DNA from: Parabacteroides gordonii MS-1 = DSM 23371
Lineage (GTDB): Bacteria; Bacteroidota; Bacteroidia; Bacteroidales; Tannerellaceae
Direction: 5' to 3'
Length of the DNA stretch: 64,000 bases
Assembly (NCBI RefSeq): GCF_000969825.1
Contig: NZ_KQ033919.1
Location: forward strand, 643,958 to 707,957
The notes beneath the pieces were generated by a model that ran no database searches, was not told the origin of the DNA, and saw only the letters and a list, made by a program, of their open reading frames with translations. Numbering within the stretch: position 1 is the first letter of the stretch; every line of letters starts with the position of its first letter. Positions 38,035-46,419 of this stretch are shown one piece after another. Both the position numbers and the translations under genes were made by a program.

Positions 38035-40824
38035 ATGAATATCAATAAAAAAGCGATACTATTATTAGCTCTTTCCTGTTGTTTAGACCTGTGTGCACAA
38101 AACATCCAGAACCCAGTGTTGCCCGGAGTTGCTGATGCCGGAGCAGTGAAGTATAATGGAAAATATTATATCGGAGGTGTTTTTACGAATGGTGATTTTT
38201 ACATCTCTAAAGATCTCGTTAATTGGGGGACTCCGGTGCATGTAGTGTCAATGGATAACGATTGGACAAAAGGAAGCGGAGCTGGAGATAATCAGATCCA
38301 CGCAAACGATATGTTCTATTTGAACGGGGATTTTCATTTATATTGGTCTGTCAATTATTGGGGGAAAGACAAACATGCCGTACATATTGTACATGCACAG
38401 GGTAAAGATATACTAGGGCCTTATACAGAACCGGACAAAACAACCTGGATGGATAACCGGATCGATCCTATGGTCTTTAAAGATGATGACGGACAATTAT
38501 ATATGTATATGGTTCGCTTTACAGACGGAAATACGATCTGGGGACGTAAAATGAAATCACCGGCAGAGTTTTCCGGTGAACCGGTATGTCAGTTTGCTCC
38601 CTTACCCGACACCTGGGAAACAATGGACAATCGCGTAGCTGAAGGCCCCTGGGTAATGAAGTACAGAGATCGTTATTATATGATGTATAATGCTAATCAT
38701 ACATCGACAGAATGGGGGAATTACCAATTAGGTGTAGCAGAGGCGGATTCTCCACTGACTTTCCAGAATGGGGGAAAGTATAGTTATCCGGTAGTTTTAT
38801 CCAATCAGACTTCCCTGGAAGAGAACTATGTGGATGTATTAAGATATGGTAAAGCTTATGAGCCGTACTTCGCTTATATGGAAGAACAGCCGGAAGGTAA
38901 CTGGATGCAACCTGATTATAATGCTTCCGGTTGGAAAAAGGGGGAATCCGGATTTGCTTCAAAAGATGTGGAAGGATCGACTACACGTCATCTGGGAACA
39001 AAATGGCAGACGTCTTCCTTATGGTTGCGCAAGACCTTCCAGATAAGTAATACGATAAAGAATGCCGCTTTGCGTGTAACCCATGACGGAGATACTAAGA
39101 TATATTTGAACGGAGAGCGGATTTATAATAAGCAAGGGGCGGATTATTGTATCCTTAATTTGAGTGAAAAGCAGATTGCCATATTGAGGAATGATGCTCC
39201 CAACGTCCTGGCTATTGAAACGAATAAAGGCAGTAGAACGAACTTCTTTGATGTTTCTTTATTCGATATGAAAGATGATAAAGCAGACGACATCCTTTTA
39301 ACTCCCGGACAACCTAATATTTTGCGTGGCCCGAACGGTTTTGAATGGTGGCTTATTTATATGGCGAATAAGAACTATGAACCTCGTGGACAATACATAA
39401 ACCGTGTGCAATTCTTCGATAAAACACTTTATGTAGACGGAATAACCGGCCCCAACACAAAAGGATATCATCCGGAACCGGCCAAACCGACTTATGGTGA
39501 TACTTTTGATGATGCGTCTTTACTAAAAAGCTGGACTTTCCCGGCAAACGATCAATGGGGCGTTACCGATGGCGAGTTGGTATGGCAAAATCAGGAATCA
39601 TCTTATGGATTACTAGACAAGGTACAATCAGGCACATCCTATTTGTTTGAAGCCGGAGTGAATGCCACAAATGAAGCCGGAGTCATAGCCTATTGGAAAG
39701 ATGCGGAGAATTATATAAATGTAGGTTTGGATTCAACCCGCTCCGGTTGGTATCTGCAAACTTGTATACAGGGAAAAGAGCGGAAAGAGTTTTTTAATTT
39801 ACCGGAAGATTTTATCTTTGGAGTATACCATACCTTTACAATAGAAAAAAATATGGATAATATGAAAGTACTTCTGGATGGCATTCCTGCTCCGGGAAAG
39901 TCATGGTTTGAAGGAATACTACCGGGATCAGAAGCCGGTGTCCCCGGTCTGTTTGTTAAAGAGGGAAAGGCTGCTTTTGACGGAATTGTATATACGCTTG
40001 GCTTTGATGATTATGATTGTACCATGCCCGGTTGGGAATGTATCAGCGGAAAATATGAAAGCACGGCAAAGGGCTTGAAAGTTTCGGATAATAATAAAAC
40101 AGAGATACTGAAGGGCGATATGCTGAATAATTATGAATATTCATTTCAGGTATCCAACCTCTCCGAAAAGGGTCTTGCAGGTGGTTATCCGGTCTATATA
40201 GATAAAGATAACTATGTGAAAGCTGTAATTAACGGCAGTACACGCACGCTGGATGTTACAATGGTAAAAAACGGTAAAACCTTACAGAAATATAGTTTTC
40301 CTCTGGAATGCCTGAAAACCATTTACCCGGATGTCAAATATACAGACTTTATAGAGAAAGGCTATCGCTTTCAAAGCCCTGTCTGGTTAGATGCTTTTTA
40401 TTTGAATCGCCATGATGTTGGAGATAAGAATGATTTCGCGGAGAATATGTTCGACCGGTTCGTGATAGAATATGCGAAAGACGCGAAATGGTATCCTCTT
40501 GGGGAGAACAGCCAAAGTGAAATTGCCCCTCATCCGGCCTATAACAAGTTGTCGTTCTCTCCGGTAAAGACCGATGCATTGAGATTCATCAATAAAGACC
40601 CGCAGGATCTGTCACGGCATATAGACAAGATCCGGATCAATGAATTATTGAAGACCTCTTATAATATACGTGCCGTTAAAAAAGACAATAACCTCTATCT
40701 GTTTATAGACGGAAAGGAAATATGTCAGTTGGAGGCTGCTTACCCGCTATCAAAAGTCGGACTTTATTCAGAACGTTGTCAGCCGACCTATAATGGTGTT
40801 TTGCGATATCATATTGGAAAGTAA
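38035..40824 (+). CDS. large secreted GH43-family glycosidase with an inserted beta-sandwich domain
   Basis: 929 aa from the ATG at 38035, which begins a signal peptide; the frame opens earlier only from a TTG. The first 230 residues form blades of a five-bladed GH43 propeller, with the acidic triad in GVADAGAV (base), RIDPMVFKDDDG (pKa modulator) and RVAEGPWVMK (acid). At about residues 265-415 a galactose-binding-like sandwich interrupts it (ASGWKKGESGFA, SLWLRKTFQIS, DTKIYLNGERIY). The propeller then resumes with RGPNGFEWWLIYMANK. The C-terminal 450 residues hold two further concanavalin-like modules (YGDTFDDASLLKSWTF onwards). GH43 enzymes are mostly arabinosidases or xylosidases; the exact linkage is unknown. 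Confidence 0.85.
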   Translation: MNINKKAILLLALSCCLDLCAQNIQNPVLPGVADAGAVKYNGKYYIGGVFTNGDFYISKDLVNWGTPVHVVSMDNDWTKGSGAGDNQIHANDMFYLNGDFHLYWSVNYWGKDKHAVHIVHAQGKDILGPYTEPDKTTWMDNRIDPMVFKDDDGQLYMYMVRFTDGNTIWGRKMKSPAEFSGEPVCQFAPLPDTWETMDNRVAEGPWVMKYRDRYYMMYNANHTSTEWGNYQLGVAEADSPLTFQNGGKYSYPVVLSNQTSLEENYVDVLRYGKAYEPYFAYMEEQPEGNWMQPDYNASGWKKGESGFASKDVEGSTTRHLGTKWQTSSLWLRKTFQISNTIKNAALRVTHDGDTKIYLNGERIYNKQGADYCILNLSEKQIAILRNDAPNVLAIETNKGSRTNFFDVSLFDMKDDKADDILLTPGQPNILRGPNGFEWWLIYMANKNYEPRGQYINRVQFFDKTLYVDGITGPNTKGYHPEPAKPTYGDTFDDASLLKSWTFPANDQWGVTDGELVWQNQESSYGLLDKVQSGTSYLFEAGVNATNEAGVIAYWKDAENYINVGLDSTRSGWYLQTCIQGKERKEFFNLPEDFIFGVYHTFTIEKNMDNMKVLLDGIPAPGKSWFEGILPGSEAGVPGLFVKEGKAAFDGIVYTLGFDDYDCTMPGWECISGKYESTAKGLKVSDNNKTEILKGDMLNNYEYSFQVSNLSEKGLAGGYPVYIDKDNYVKAVINGSTRTLDVTMVKNGKTLQKYSFPLECLKTIYPDVKYTDFIEKGYRFQSPVWLDAFYLNRHDVGDKNDFAENMFDRFVIEYAKDAKWYPLGENSQSEIAPHPAYNKLSFSPVKTDALRFINKDPQDLSRHIDKIRINELLKTSYNIRAVKKDNNLYLFIDGKEICQLEAAYPLSKVGLYSERCQPTYNGVLRYHIGK

Positions 40825-40848
40825 ATTATTCATAGAAAATATAAGACC

Positions 40849-41805
40849 ATGAAAAAAAGTTTTGTTTACATTGGAATTCTAGTATTGAGTGCTCTTGTCG
40901 GATGTTCATCCAACAAAGCAAAGGAAAAAGAAAATGTGGAGATAGCAGCAGAAACAGTCCCCTTGGGTGATCCGTTCATTCTGCTGCACAACGGGGTTTA
41001 CTACGCGTATGGGACACATTCCGACCAGGGGATCGAGGTGTACACCTCCGATGACCTGAATACCTGGAAACTCGCCGGGCTGGCATTGAATAAAGAAGAC
41101 AGCTGGGCCGACAAATGGTTTTGGGCCCCCGAGATATATAAAGTAAATGATACCTTCTATATGTATTACTCCGCGGATGAACATATTTGCGTTGCCACTT
41201 CCAATTCCCCTCTGGGCCCGTTCAGACAGGAAGAACAGAAGCCGATGATAGCCACCGAGAAGAGCATTGACAACTCACTCTTTATCGATGATGACGGTAC
41301 ACCTTATCTCTTCTATGTCCCTTTCAACGACGGGAATAATATATGGGTGGCCAGATTGGAGGAAGACCTCATTACCATAAAGGAAGGCACCTCCCACCCT
41401 TGCATCCATGTCTCGCAGGAATGGGAAACCGTCTGGCCGCGCGTAAATGAAGGCCCTTATGTGCTTAAGCGCAACGGACTTTATTACATGACCTATTCCG
41501 CCAACAGCTATGAAAGCCCTTTATACGGAGTAGGTTGTGCAACGGCTACGGATATTATGGGAGAATGGACGAAATATGACGAAAACCCCTTGTTACAGTC
41601 GCCGGGAGAATTGGTCGGTGTAGGGCACAGCGCGATGTTCACGGATAAAGAGGGAAACCTCCGGATCGTTTATCATGCGCATAAGGATAAAGAGAATATT
41701 CATCCGCGCGCCATGCACATCGGTAACGTCAGTTTCGAGAAAGTCGACGGTATCGACCGGATGCGAATCAGTAAAGAATATATAACCCCTAAATTGGCAA
41801 AATGA
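40849..41805 (+). CDS. GH43-family lipoprotein glycosidase (arabinosidase/xylosidase type)
   Basis: 318 aa. The lipobox is LVGC (cysteine about residue 19). A compact five-bladed propeller follows with the three acidic residues in LGDPFILLHN, SIDNSLFIDDDG and VNEGPYVLKRNG. No extra modules. Lipid-anchored, so it acts on fragments at the outer membrane or in the periplasm. The stop overlaps the next GH43 start by ATGA. Base composition rises toward GC through this gene compared with susC/susD. Confidence 0.9.
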   Translation: MKKSFVYIGILVLSALVGCSSNKAKEKENVEIAAETVPLGDPFILLHNGVYYAYGTHSDQGIEVYTSDDLNTWKLAGLALNKEDSWADKWFWAPEIYKVNDTFYMYYSADEHICVATSNSPLGPFRQEEQKPMIATEKSIDNSLFIDDDGTPYLFYVPFNDGNNIWVARLEEDLITIKEGTSHPCIHVSQEWETVWPRVNEGPYVLKRNGLYYMTYSANSYESPLYGVGCATATDIMGEWTKYDENPLLQSPGELVGVGHSAMFTDKEGNLRIVYHAHKDKENIHPRAMHIGNVSFEKVDGIDRMRISKEYITPKLAK

Positions 41806-42812
41806 AAAAAGAATTATTACTACTGGCACTATGTGGCTTTGCGGCCTGTTCCTCGTCCGGCTCTAAAGACGAAGGCAATGGCGGAAACACCGGAGAAAAG
41901 GCAGAAACCTATCAAAACCCCGTAATTGCTTACAGCCTTCCCGACCCTTCGGTTATCCGGGGGGACGACGGTTATTTCTACCTGTATGCGACGGAGGATA
42001 TTCGCAATTTACCTATCCACCGATCGAAAGACCTGGTTAACTGGGAAATGGTCGGCACTGCGTTCACCGATCAGACACGCCCGGACTTTGAGCCCGACGG
42101 CGGACTCTGGGCTCCCGACATCAATAAGGTCGGCGACCGATACGTACTTTATTATTCCATGTCGGTCTGGGGAGGCGAATGGACTTGCGGTATCGGTTGT
42201 GCTACCGCCGATCGTCCGTCAGGCCCTTTCAGCGACCAGGGGATGATGCTCCGTAGCAACGAGATCAATGTACAGAACTCTATCGATCCTTTTTATATAG
42301 AAGAAGGCAACCGGAAATACCTTTTCTGGGGAAGCTTCCGCGGTATTTACGGCATCGAACTGAGTGACGACGGACTCTCATTGAAAGAAGGCTCCCGCCC
42401 TGTGCAGATCGCAGGTACGGCTTACGAAGGAACCTATATCCATAAAAAGGACGGATATTATTACCTCTTCGCCTCGATCGGCTCCTGCTGTGAGGGACTG
42501 AAAAGCACCTACACGACAGTCGTAGGACGTTCGAAGGAACTGTTCGGCCCCTATGTGGACAAGAGCGGACAACCGATGCTGGAAAACCATCACGAAGTAC
42601 TGATCCACAAGAACGGTTCTTTCGTCGGAACAGGCCATAACTCGGAGATCCTTACAGATAAGGCCGGCAACGACTGGACGTTCTACCACGCAGTCAATGT
42701 GAACGACCCATCCGGCCGCGTCCTGATGCTGGATCGTATCAACTGGAAAGACGGCTGGCCTGCCGTCGCAACCGATTCACCCTCTTTGAAATCAGAAAAA
42801 CCCGTATTCTAA
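41802..42812 (+). CDS. GH43-family lipoprotein, endo-arabinanase-like
   Basis: 336 aa. Lipoprotein signal ending FAAC (about residue 16). The propeller carries SLPDPSVIRGDDGYFYLYAT, NSIDPFYIEEG and AYEGTYIHKKDGYYYLFAS, giving the base, modulator and acid residues; GTGHNSEI supplies the conserved histidine loop. The sequence pattern resembles arabinan endo-1,5-alpha-L-arabinosidases, which gives a weak hint that the locus targets arabinan. Translationally coupled to the preceding GH43. Confidence 0.88.
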   Translation: MKKELLLLALCGFAACSSSGSKDEGNGGNTGEKAETYQNPVIAYSLPDPSVIRGDDGYFYLYATEDIRNLPIHRSKDLVNWEMVGTAFTDQTRPDFEPDGGLWAPDINKVGDRYVLYYSMSVWGGEWTCGIGCATADRPSGPFSDQGMMLRSNEINVQNSIDPFYIEEGNRKYLFWGSFRGIYGIELSDDGLSLKEGSRPVQIAGTAYEGTYIHKKDGYYYLFASIGSCCEGLKSTYTTVVGRSKELFGPYVDKSGQPMLENHHEVLIHKNGSFVGTGHNSEILTDKAGNDWTFYHAVNVNDPSGRVLMLDRINWKDGWPAVATDSPSLKSEKPVF

Positions 42813-42829
42813 CTTTTAAATATATCAAT

Positions 42830-44860
42830 ATGAATTTGAAAAACGTAGCCCTTTCATTGCTGCTGCTGGCCGGAACGACCGGCGTGGAAGCAGTGAACTA
42901 TTCACCGGAAAATGTGAAAGCCTCGATTGCCCTGAAAGTACCCGGAAACGATGCCCGGCAGTACCCGTTGACCATGCAGAAGTTGCAGGACAATTATTTC
43001 GATTACCAGCTCAAGGCAGGAGACAAACTCCCCCTTTCGATCTACCAGAAAGTAGAAGACAAGGACGGTAAACAACAGATCACAGTCTGCATCACCGCCT
43101 ACGAAGATATCTGGTTCAATTACGCGGAGCAGATCAAGACCGGTTTCAGCCACGACGACTGCCAGTTCTACCTGCCCGGCTTCTGGTACCGTCGCAACCT
43201 CCGTTCGCCGGAGAAAGCCCCCTCTTTCCACACGTCCGACAGCTGGATCGTACGGGAAGACCGCCTGAGTACCCCCATGACCGCTATCTTCGATGCCAAA
43301 AACGGTAAAACGATCTCCGTGATCCGTCTCGACGAATTCAAGGCCGACGCCCTGACCACCCATAAAGAAGGCGAAGTGATCCTCTCCGGCAAGACTTCCA
43401 TCGGCTACACCGGTTTCGAGAACCTTGCGGGAGCAGCCGCCCTCTCCTTCGGTTTCCCCTACAAGGAAGCCCCGAAAACCTATATCCGCAAACTCACACT
43501 TGCCCCCGCCGTCGAAGCCTTCCAGCTGCTCCGCAAGGACGAAAGCATCACGCTGACCTGGGAAGTGAACGAATTCAATGCCGCCGACTTCTCCGAATGC
43601 GTGCAGCATGCCTGGGAATACAGTTTCGACACCAACCGCCCGCAACCCGTTCAGACCGCCTACACGCCCGACAAGATGAAGGAAGTCTTAAGCAACTTCT
43701 TCGTGGAAAGTTACGTCAGCGACTACCCCACCCACTATTATTCAGGCGTGGAACTGCGCACCGAGACTTGCGACAACACCGATGTAGCCGAAGTCGGCTT
43801 CGTAGGCCGCACCCTGCTCAATGCCTTCAATGCCCTTGAATACGGCGAGAAGCAACAGCGTTCAGACCTCGTGGCAAATGCCAACTCCATCTTCGACACT
43901 TACCTGCAAAACGGCTTCTCCACGGGCGGTTTCTTCAACGAAAGAGTCCATTACAAGAACGACAAGCAGGACGACGTGCATAGCATCCGCCGCCAATCTG
44001 AAGGCGTCTACGCCCTGATGTATTATCTCGGTTACGAGAAAGAACACGGCCGCAAACACCCGGAATGGGAACAACGGATCAAGAGTATGTTGGAAAGTTT
44101 CCTCCGTTTGCAGAACGAGGACGGCAGTTTCCCCCGCAAATTCAAGGACGATTATTCCATCGTCGATAAGAGCGGAGGCAGCACACCCTCGGCAACCCTC
44201 CCGCTGATTATGGCTTCCAGATACTTCAAGGACAAACGTTACCTGACAGCCGCCAAACGTTCGGTAGACTACCTGGAGAAAGAGCTGATCTCCAAATCGG
44301 ATTACTTCTCCTCCACCCTCGACGCCAACTGCGAAGATAAGGAAGCCTCTCTCTACGGTTCCACCGCCGCCTATTACCTGGCACTGGCCACGAAAGGCGA
44401 AGAACGTGCCCATTACGCCGCCCTGGCACGCAAGGCCGCCTATTTCGCCCTCTCATGGTATTACACCTGGGACGTGCCTTTCGCACCGGGACAAATGCTG
44501 GGCGACATCGGACTGAAAACGCGCGGTTGGGGAAACGTCTCTGTTGAAAATAACCATATTGACGTCTTCATCTTCGATTTCGTAGATGTACTTCACTGGC
44601 TGGCAAAGGAATATAAGGAAGAACGCTTCTCCACCTTCGCCGAGGTTATCAGTACATCCATGCGACAACTGTTACCTTACGAGGGACATATGTGCGGGGT
44701 TGCGAAAAAAGGGTACTACCCCGAAGTCGTGCAGCACACCAACTGGGATTATGGTAAAAATGGTAAAGGCTATTACAACGACATCTTCGCCCCGGGTTGG
44801 ACGGTCGCTTCCTTATGGGAGTTGTTCTCTCCGGGAAGAGCGGAATCGTTTCTAAAATAA
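42830..44860 (+). CDS. secreted protein of unrecognised family, probable alpha/alpha-barrel carbohydrate enzyme
   Basis: 676 aa with a signal peptide (about 1-21). The N-terminal 250 residues look like a beta-rich domain (YEDIWFNYAEQIKTG, YIRKLTLAPAVEAFQLLRKDESITLTW). From about 285 onward helices repeat in the manner of an alpha/alpha toroid: GFVGRTLLNAFNALEYG, SEGVYALMYYLGYEKEHG, LESFLRLQNEDGSFPRKF, RYLTAAKRSVDYLEKEL, GSTAAYYLALATKGEERAHYAALA. That fold is common in glycosidases and lyases. I cannot assign a CAZy family. Being last in the operon and secreted, it is a good candidate for a new glycan-cleaving activity. It is clearly more GC-rich than susC/susD. Confidence 0.7.
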   Translation: MNLKNVALSLLLLAGTTGVEAVNYSPENVKASIALKVPGNDARQYPLTMQKLQDNYFDYQLKAGDKLPLSIYQKVEDKDGKQQITVCITAYEDIWFNYAEQIKTGFSHDDCQFYLPGFWYRRNLRSPEKAPSFHTSDSWIVREDRLSTPMTAIFDAKNGKTISVIRLDEFKADALTTHKEGEVILSGKTSIGYTGFENLAGAAALSFGFPYKEAPKTYIRKLTLAPAVEAFQLLRKDESITLTWEVNEFNAADFSECVQHAWEYSFDTNRPQPVQTAYTPDKMKEVLSNFFVESYVSDYPTHYYSGVELRTETCDNTDVAEVGFVGRTLLNAFNALEYGEKQQRSDLVANANSIFDTYLQNGFSTGGFFNERVHYKNDKQDDVHSIRRQSEGVYALMYYLGYEKEHGRKHPEWEQRIKSMLESFLRLQNEDGSFPRKFKDDYSIVDKSGGSTPSATLPLIMASRYFKDKRYLTAAKRSVDYLEKELISKSDYFSSTLDANCEDKEASLYGSTAAYYLALATKGEERAHYAALARKAAYFALSWYYTWDVPFAPGQMLGDIGLKTRGWGNVSVENNHIDVFIFDFVDVLHWLAKEYKEERFSTFAEVISTSMRQLLPYEGHMCGVAKKGYYPEVVQHTNWDYGKNGKGYYNDIFAPGWTVASLWELFSPGRAESFLK

Positions 44861-44886
44861 GCCGACTATACATTATATAAATAAGG

Positions 44887-44922
44887 AAGCCTGCATGCAT
44901 TCATCTGCATGTGGGCTTTTTT
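44887..44922 (+). terminator. terminator of the polysaccharide locus
   Basis: Arms AAGCCTGCATGCA and TGCATGTGGGCTT pair with wobbles and are followed by TTTTTA. It closes the operon after the 676-aa gene. Confidence 0.85.
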
Positions 44923-45074
44923 ATTATGAACAATGATTACATTATCAGGAAAGCAAGAAGTTACAAAAATAAATTTACAACAATAAGGTTTATTAAGCGG
45001 ATACACCTGTTAAATCACCCATATTCAACACAATACAAGCTATGATATTCAAAAGAATAATATGTTAAATAGCA

Positions 45075-45107
45075 ATGACTAGTTTTAAGGATCGTTTTTC
45101 TTAGTCA
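45075..45107. repeat. TGACTA...TAGTCA inverted-repeat element, copy A
   Basis: Ends TGACTAG and CTTAGTCA enclose an A/T-rich core with GGATCGTTTT. It has the same size, ends and GATCG core as copy B at 45238-45269. Function unknown. Confidence 0.45.
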
Positions 45108-45237
45108 CCTACAAAAGTATTATAAAATGTAAAACGAGCAAAGAAAACGCAATAAAAATTCTCCAAAAATATTGATTTTCTTTGTTTCTTTAAAATTTTG
45201 GATTAAAAAATCAATTTTGTTCATAAATGTTAAAACA

Positions 45238-45269
45238 TGACTAGAAAAAACGATCGTTTAATCTAGTCA
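45238..45269. repeat. TGACTAG...CTAGTCA inverted-repeat element, copy B
   Basis: Nine-base perfect arms (ATGACTAGA/TCTAGTCAT with one flanking base) around a second palindrome AAACGATCGTTT (45248-45259). Related to copy A 163 bp upstream. Possible operator pair for the DUF6261-like gene. Confidence 0.5.
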
Positions 45270-45332
45270 TTCTAATTGTTAATGTATATAAAAAATCAAA
45301 ATATGGAAGATCCATTTATCAAATAATATCTC

Positions 45333-45518
45333 TTCGGTTATTTTATCGAAAGACCATGCAGCCCGCAAAACCCTTCGATAAAAACACGGATGAACGCCGA
45401 CGCCAGCAAAGCCTTTCGATATTGATATTTAAAGGCCAAGACGATCAACATAATCATTCGATAACTATATCGAAGAACATTTATAAGCAACATGGCCCTT
45501 CGATAAGTTTATCGAAGG
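45333..45518. repeat. array of five TTCGATA-N4-TATCGAA dyads with 41-42 bp period
   Basis: Repeat starts lie at 45333, 45374, 45415, 45457 and 45499: intervals 41, 41, 42 and 42 bp. Copies four and five are perfect dyads; copy five extends to ten-base arms (CCTTCGATAA and its complement). Copy one has a degenerate left half, copies two and three degenerate right halves. The 18-24 bp between copies is unrelated sequence. The array ends 80 bp before the DUF6261-like gene. Four helical turns per period suits phased protein binding. Confidence 0.8.
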
Positions 45519-45597
45519 ATGAAACTTAAAGCAGGGCATAAAAATAAAAGAATGATGTATTCTCTAAGTCTAAATTTATTCATTAATACCTAAATCT

Positions 45598-46392
45598 ATG
45601 GCCAAAATACAGACATTTGGAACGAAAACCAGATTAAAGAATAATGAAAGCCTCACGTTTGGCCGTGAGGTTGAGTCGGCAATCGAAGCAAAAGGAGCAG
45701 CGGAGCTTGTAGTTGATGATTTGTTTCCGGATTATCAAGCAAAATTACAAGCCTTTGATGATAGTATAGTCAACATCGCTAAGAGTTTCTATACCAGCCA
45801 AATGAACGAAGCCAATAAACAACGCGGGAATCTTCACGTGGCAATTATCTCACAAATAAAGAACTTTCTTCGGCATTTCAAACCGGAAAAACGGAGTGCG
45901 GCAGAGCGGCTAATGGCCTTCACAAATACGTTCGTAGGAGCACAACGGCGTTCTTTCGACGATCAGACGAGTTTTATCAATAATTTTATACAAGAACTAT
46001 CTTCCGATAAATATAAAGAAGATGTTACACTGGTAGAGTTGGATGACTGGATGAAGGAATTACAGAAGGTAAACGACCTTTGCTCCTCCCTTACAATTAA
46101 ACGCACAGAAGAATACTCCGTGAAGTCGGGAAAAGGCAGTACCGAAGTAACACGTCCTGCCTTTGAGAAGGCATATAATGCTTTGGTAGAAAAATTGAAT
46201 GCATTGGCGATTGTAAACGGTGATGATAAATATGCCGAACTCTTCGCCTGGTGGAATGCACGTATTGATCATTACCGTGTTGTGATCTCAAATAATCTGG
46301 GAGCAGGCATGGGAGGAAGAACAAGCACCGGAACGACGCGCCCGTCTACTTCCGGAAAAGGAGGCGAAGACGACAGGCCTGTAATAGAATAA
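45598..46392 (+). CDS. DUF6261-like helical protein of unknown function
   Basis: 264 aa, no signal peptide or membrane segment, so cytoplasmic. Almost entirely helical up to about residue 235: VESAIEAKGAAELVVDDLFPDYQAKLQAFDDSIVNIAKSF, NKQRGNLHVAIISQIKNFLRHF, FEKAYNALVEKLNALAI. The tail is Gly/Ser/Thr-rich (GAGMGGRTSTGTTRPSTSGKG) and probably disordered. It resembles the Bacteroidales-restricted DUF6261 group as I remember it; no function is known to me. Preceded by the phased palindrome array and followed 27 bp later by a histidine kinase gene, with which it may form an operon. Confidence 0.7.
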   Translation: MAKIQTFGTKTRLKNNESLTFGREVESAIEAKGAAELVVDDLFPDYQAKLQAFDDSIVNIAKSFYTSQMNEANKQRGNLHVAIISQIKNFLRHFKPEKRSAAERLMAFTNTFVGAQRRSFDDQTSFINNFIQELSSDKYKEDVTLVELDDWMKELQKVNDLCSSLTIKRTEEYSVKSGKGSTEVTRPAFEKAYNALVEKLNALAIVNGDDKYAELFAWWNARIDHYRVVISNNLGAGMGGRTSTGTTRPSTSGKGGEDDRPVIE

Positions 46393-46419
46393 ACTGTACC
46401 AATAAAATCCTGAAAGTCG

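Noticed and set aside
45333-45518. CRISPR array
   Set aside because: The repeats are only 18-22 bp, strongly palindromic and partly degenerate. Spacers are about 20 bp, and no cas genes are near.
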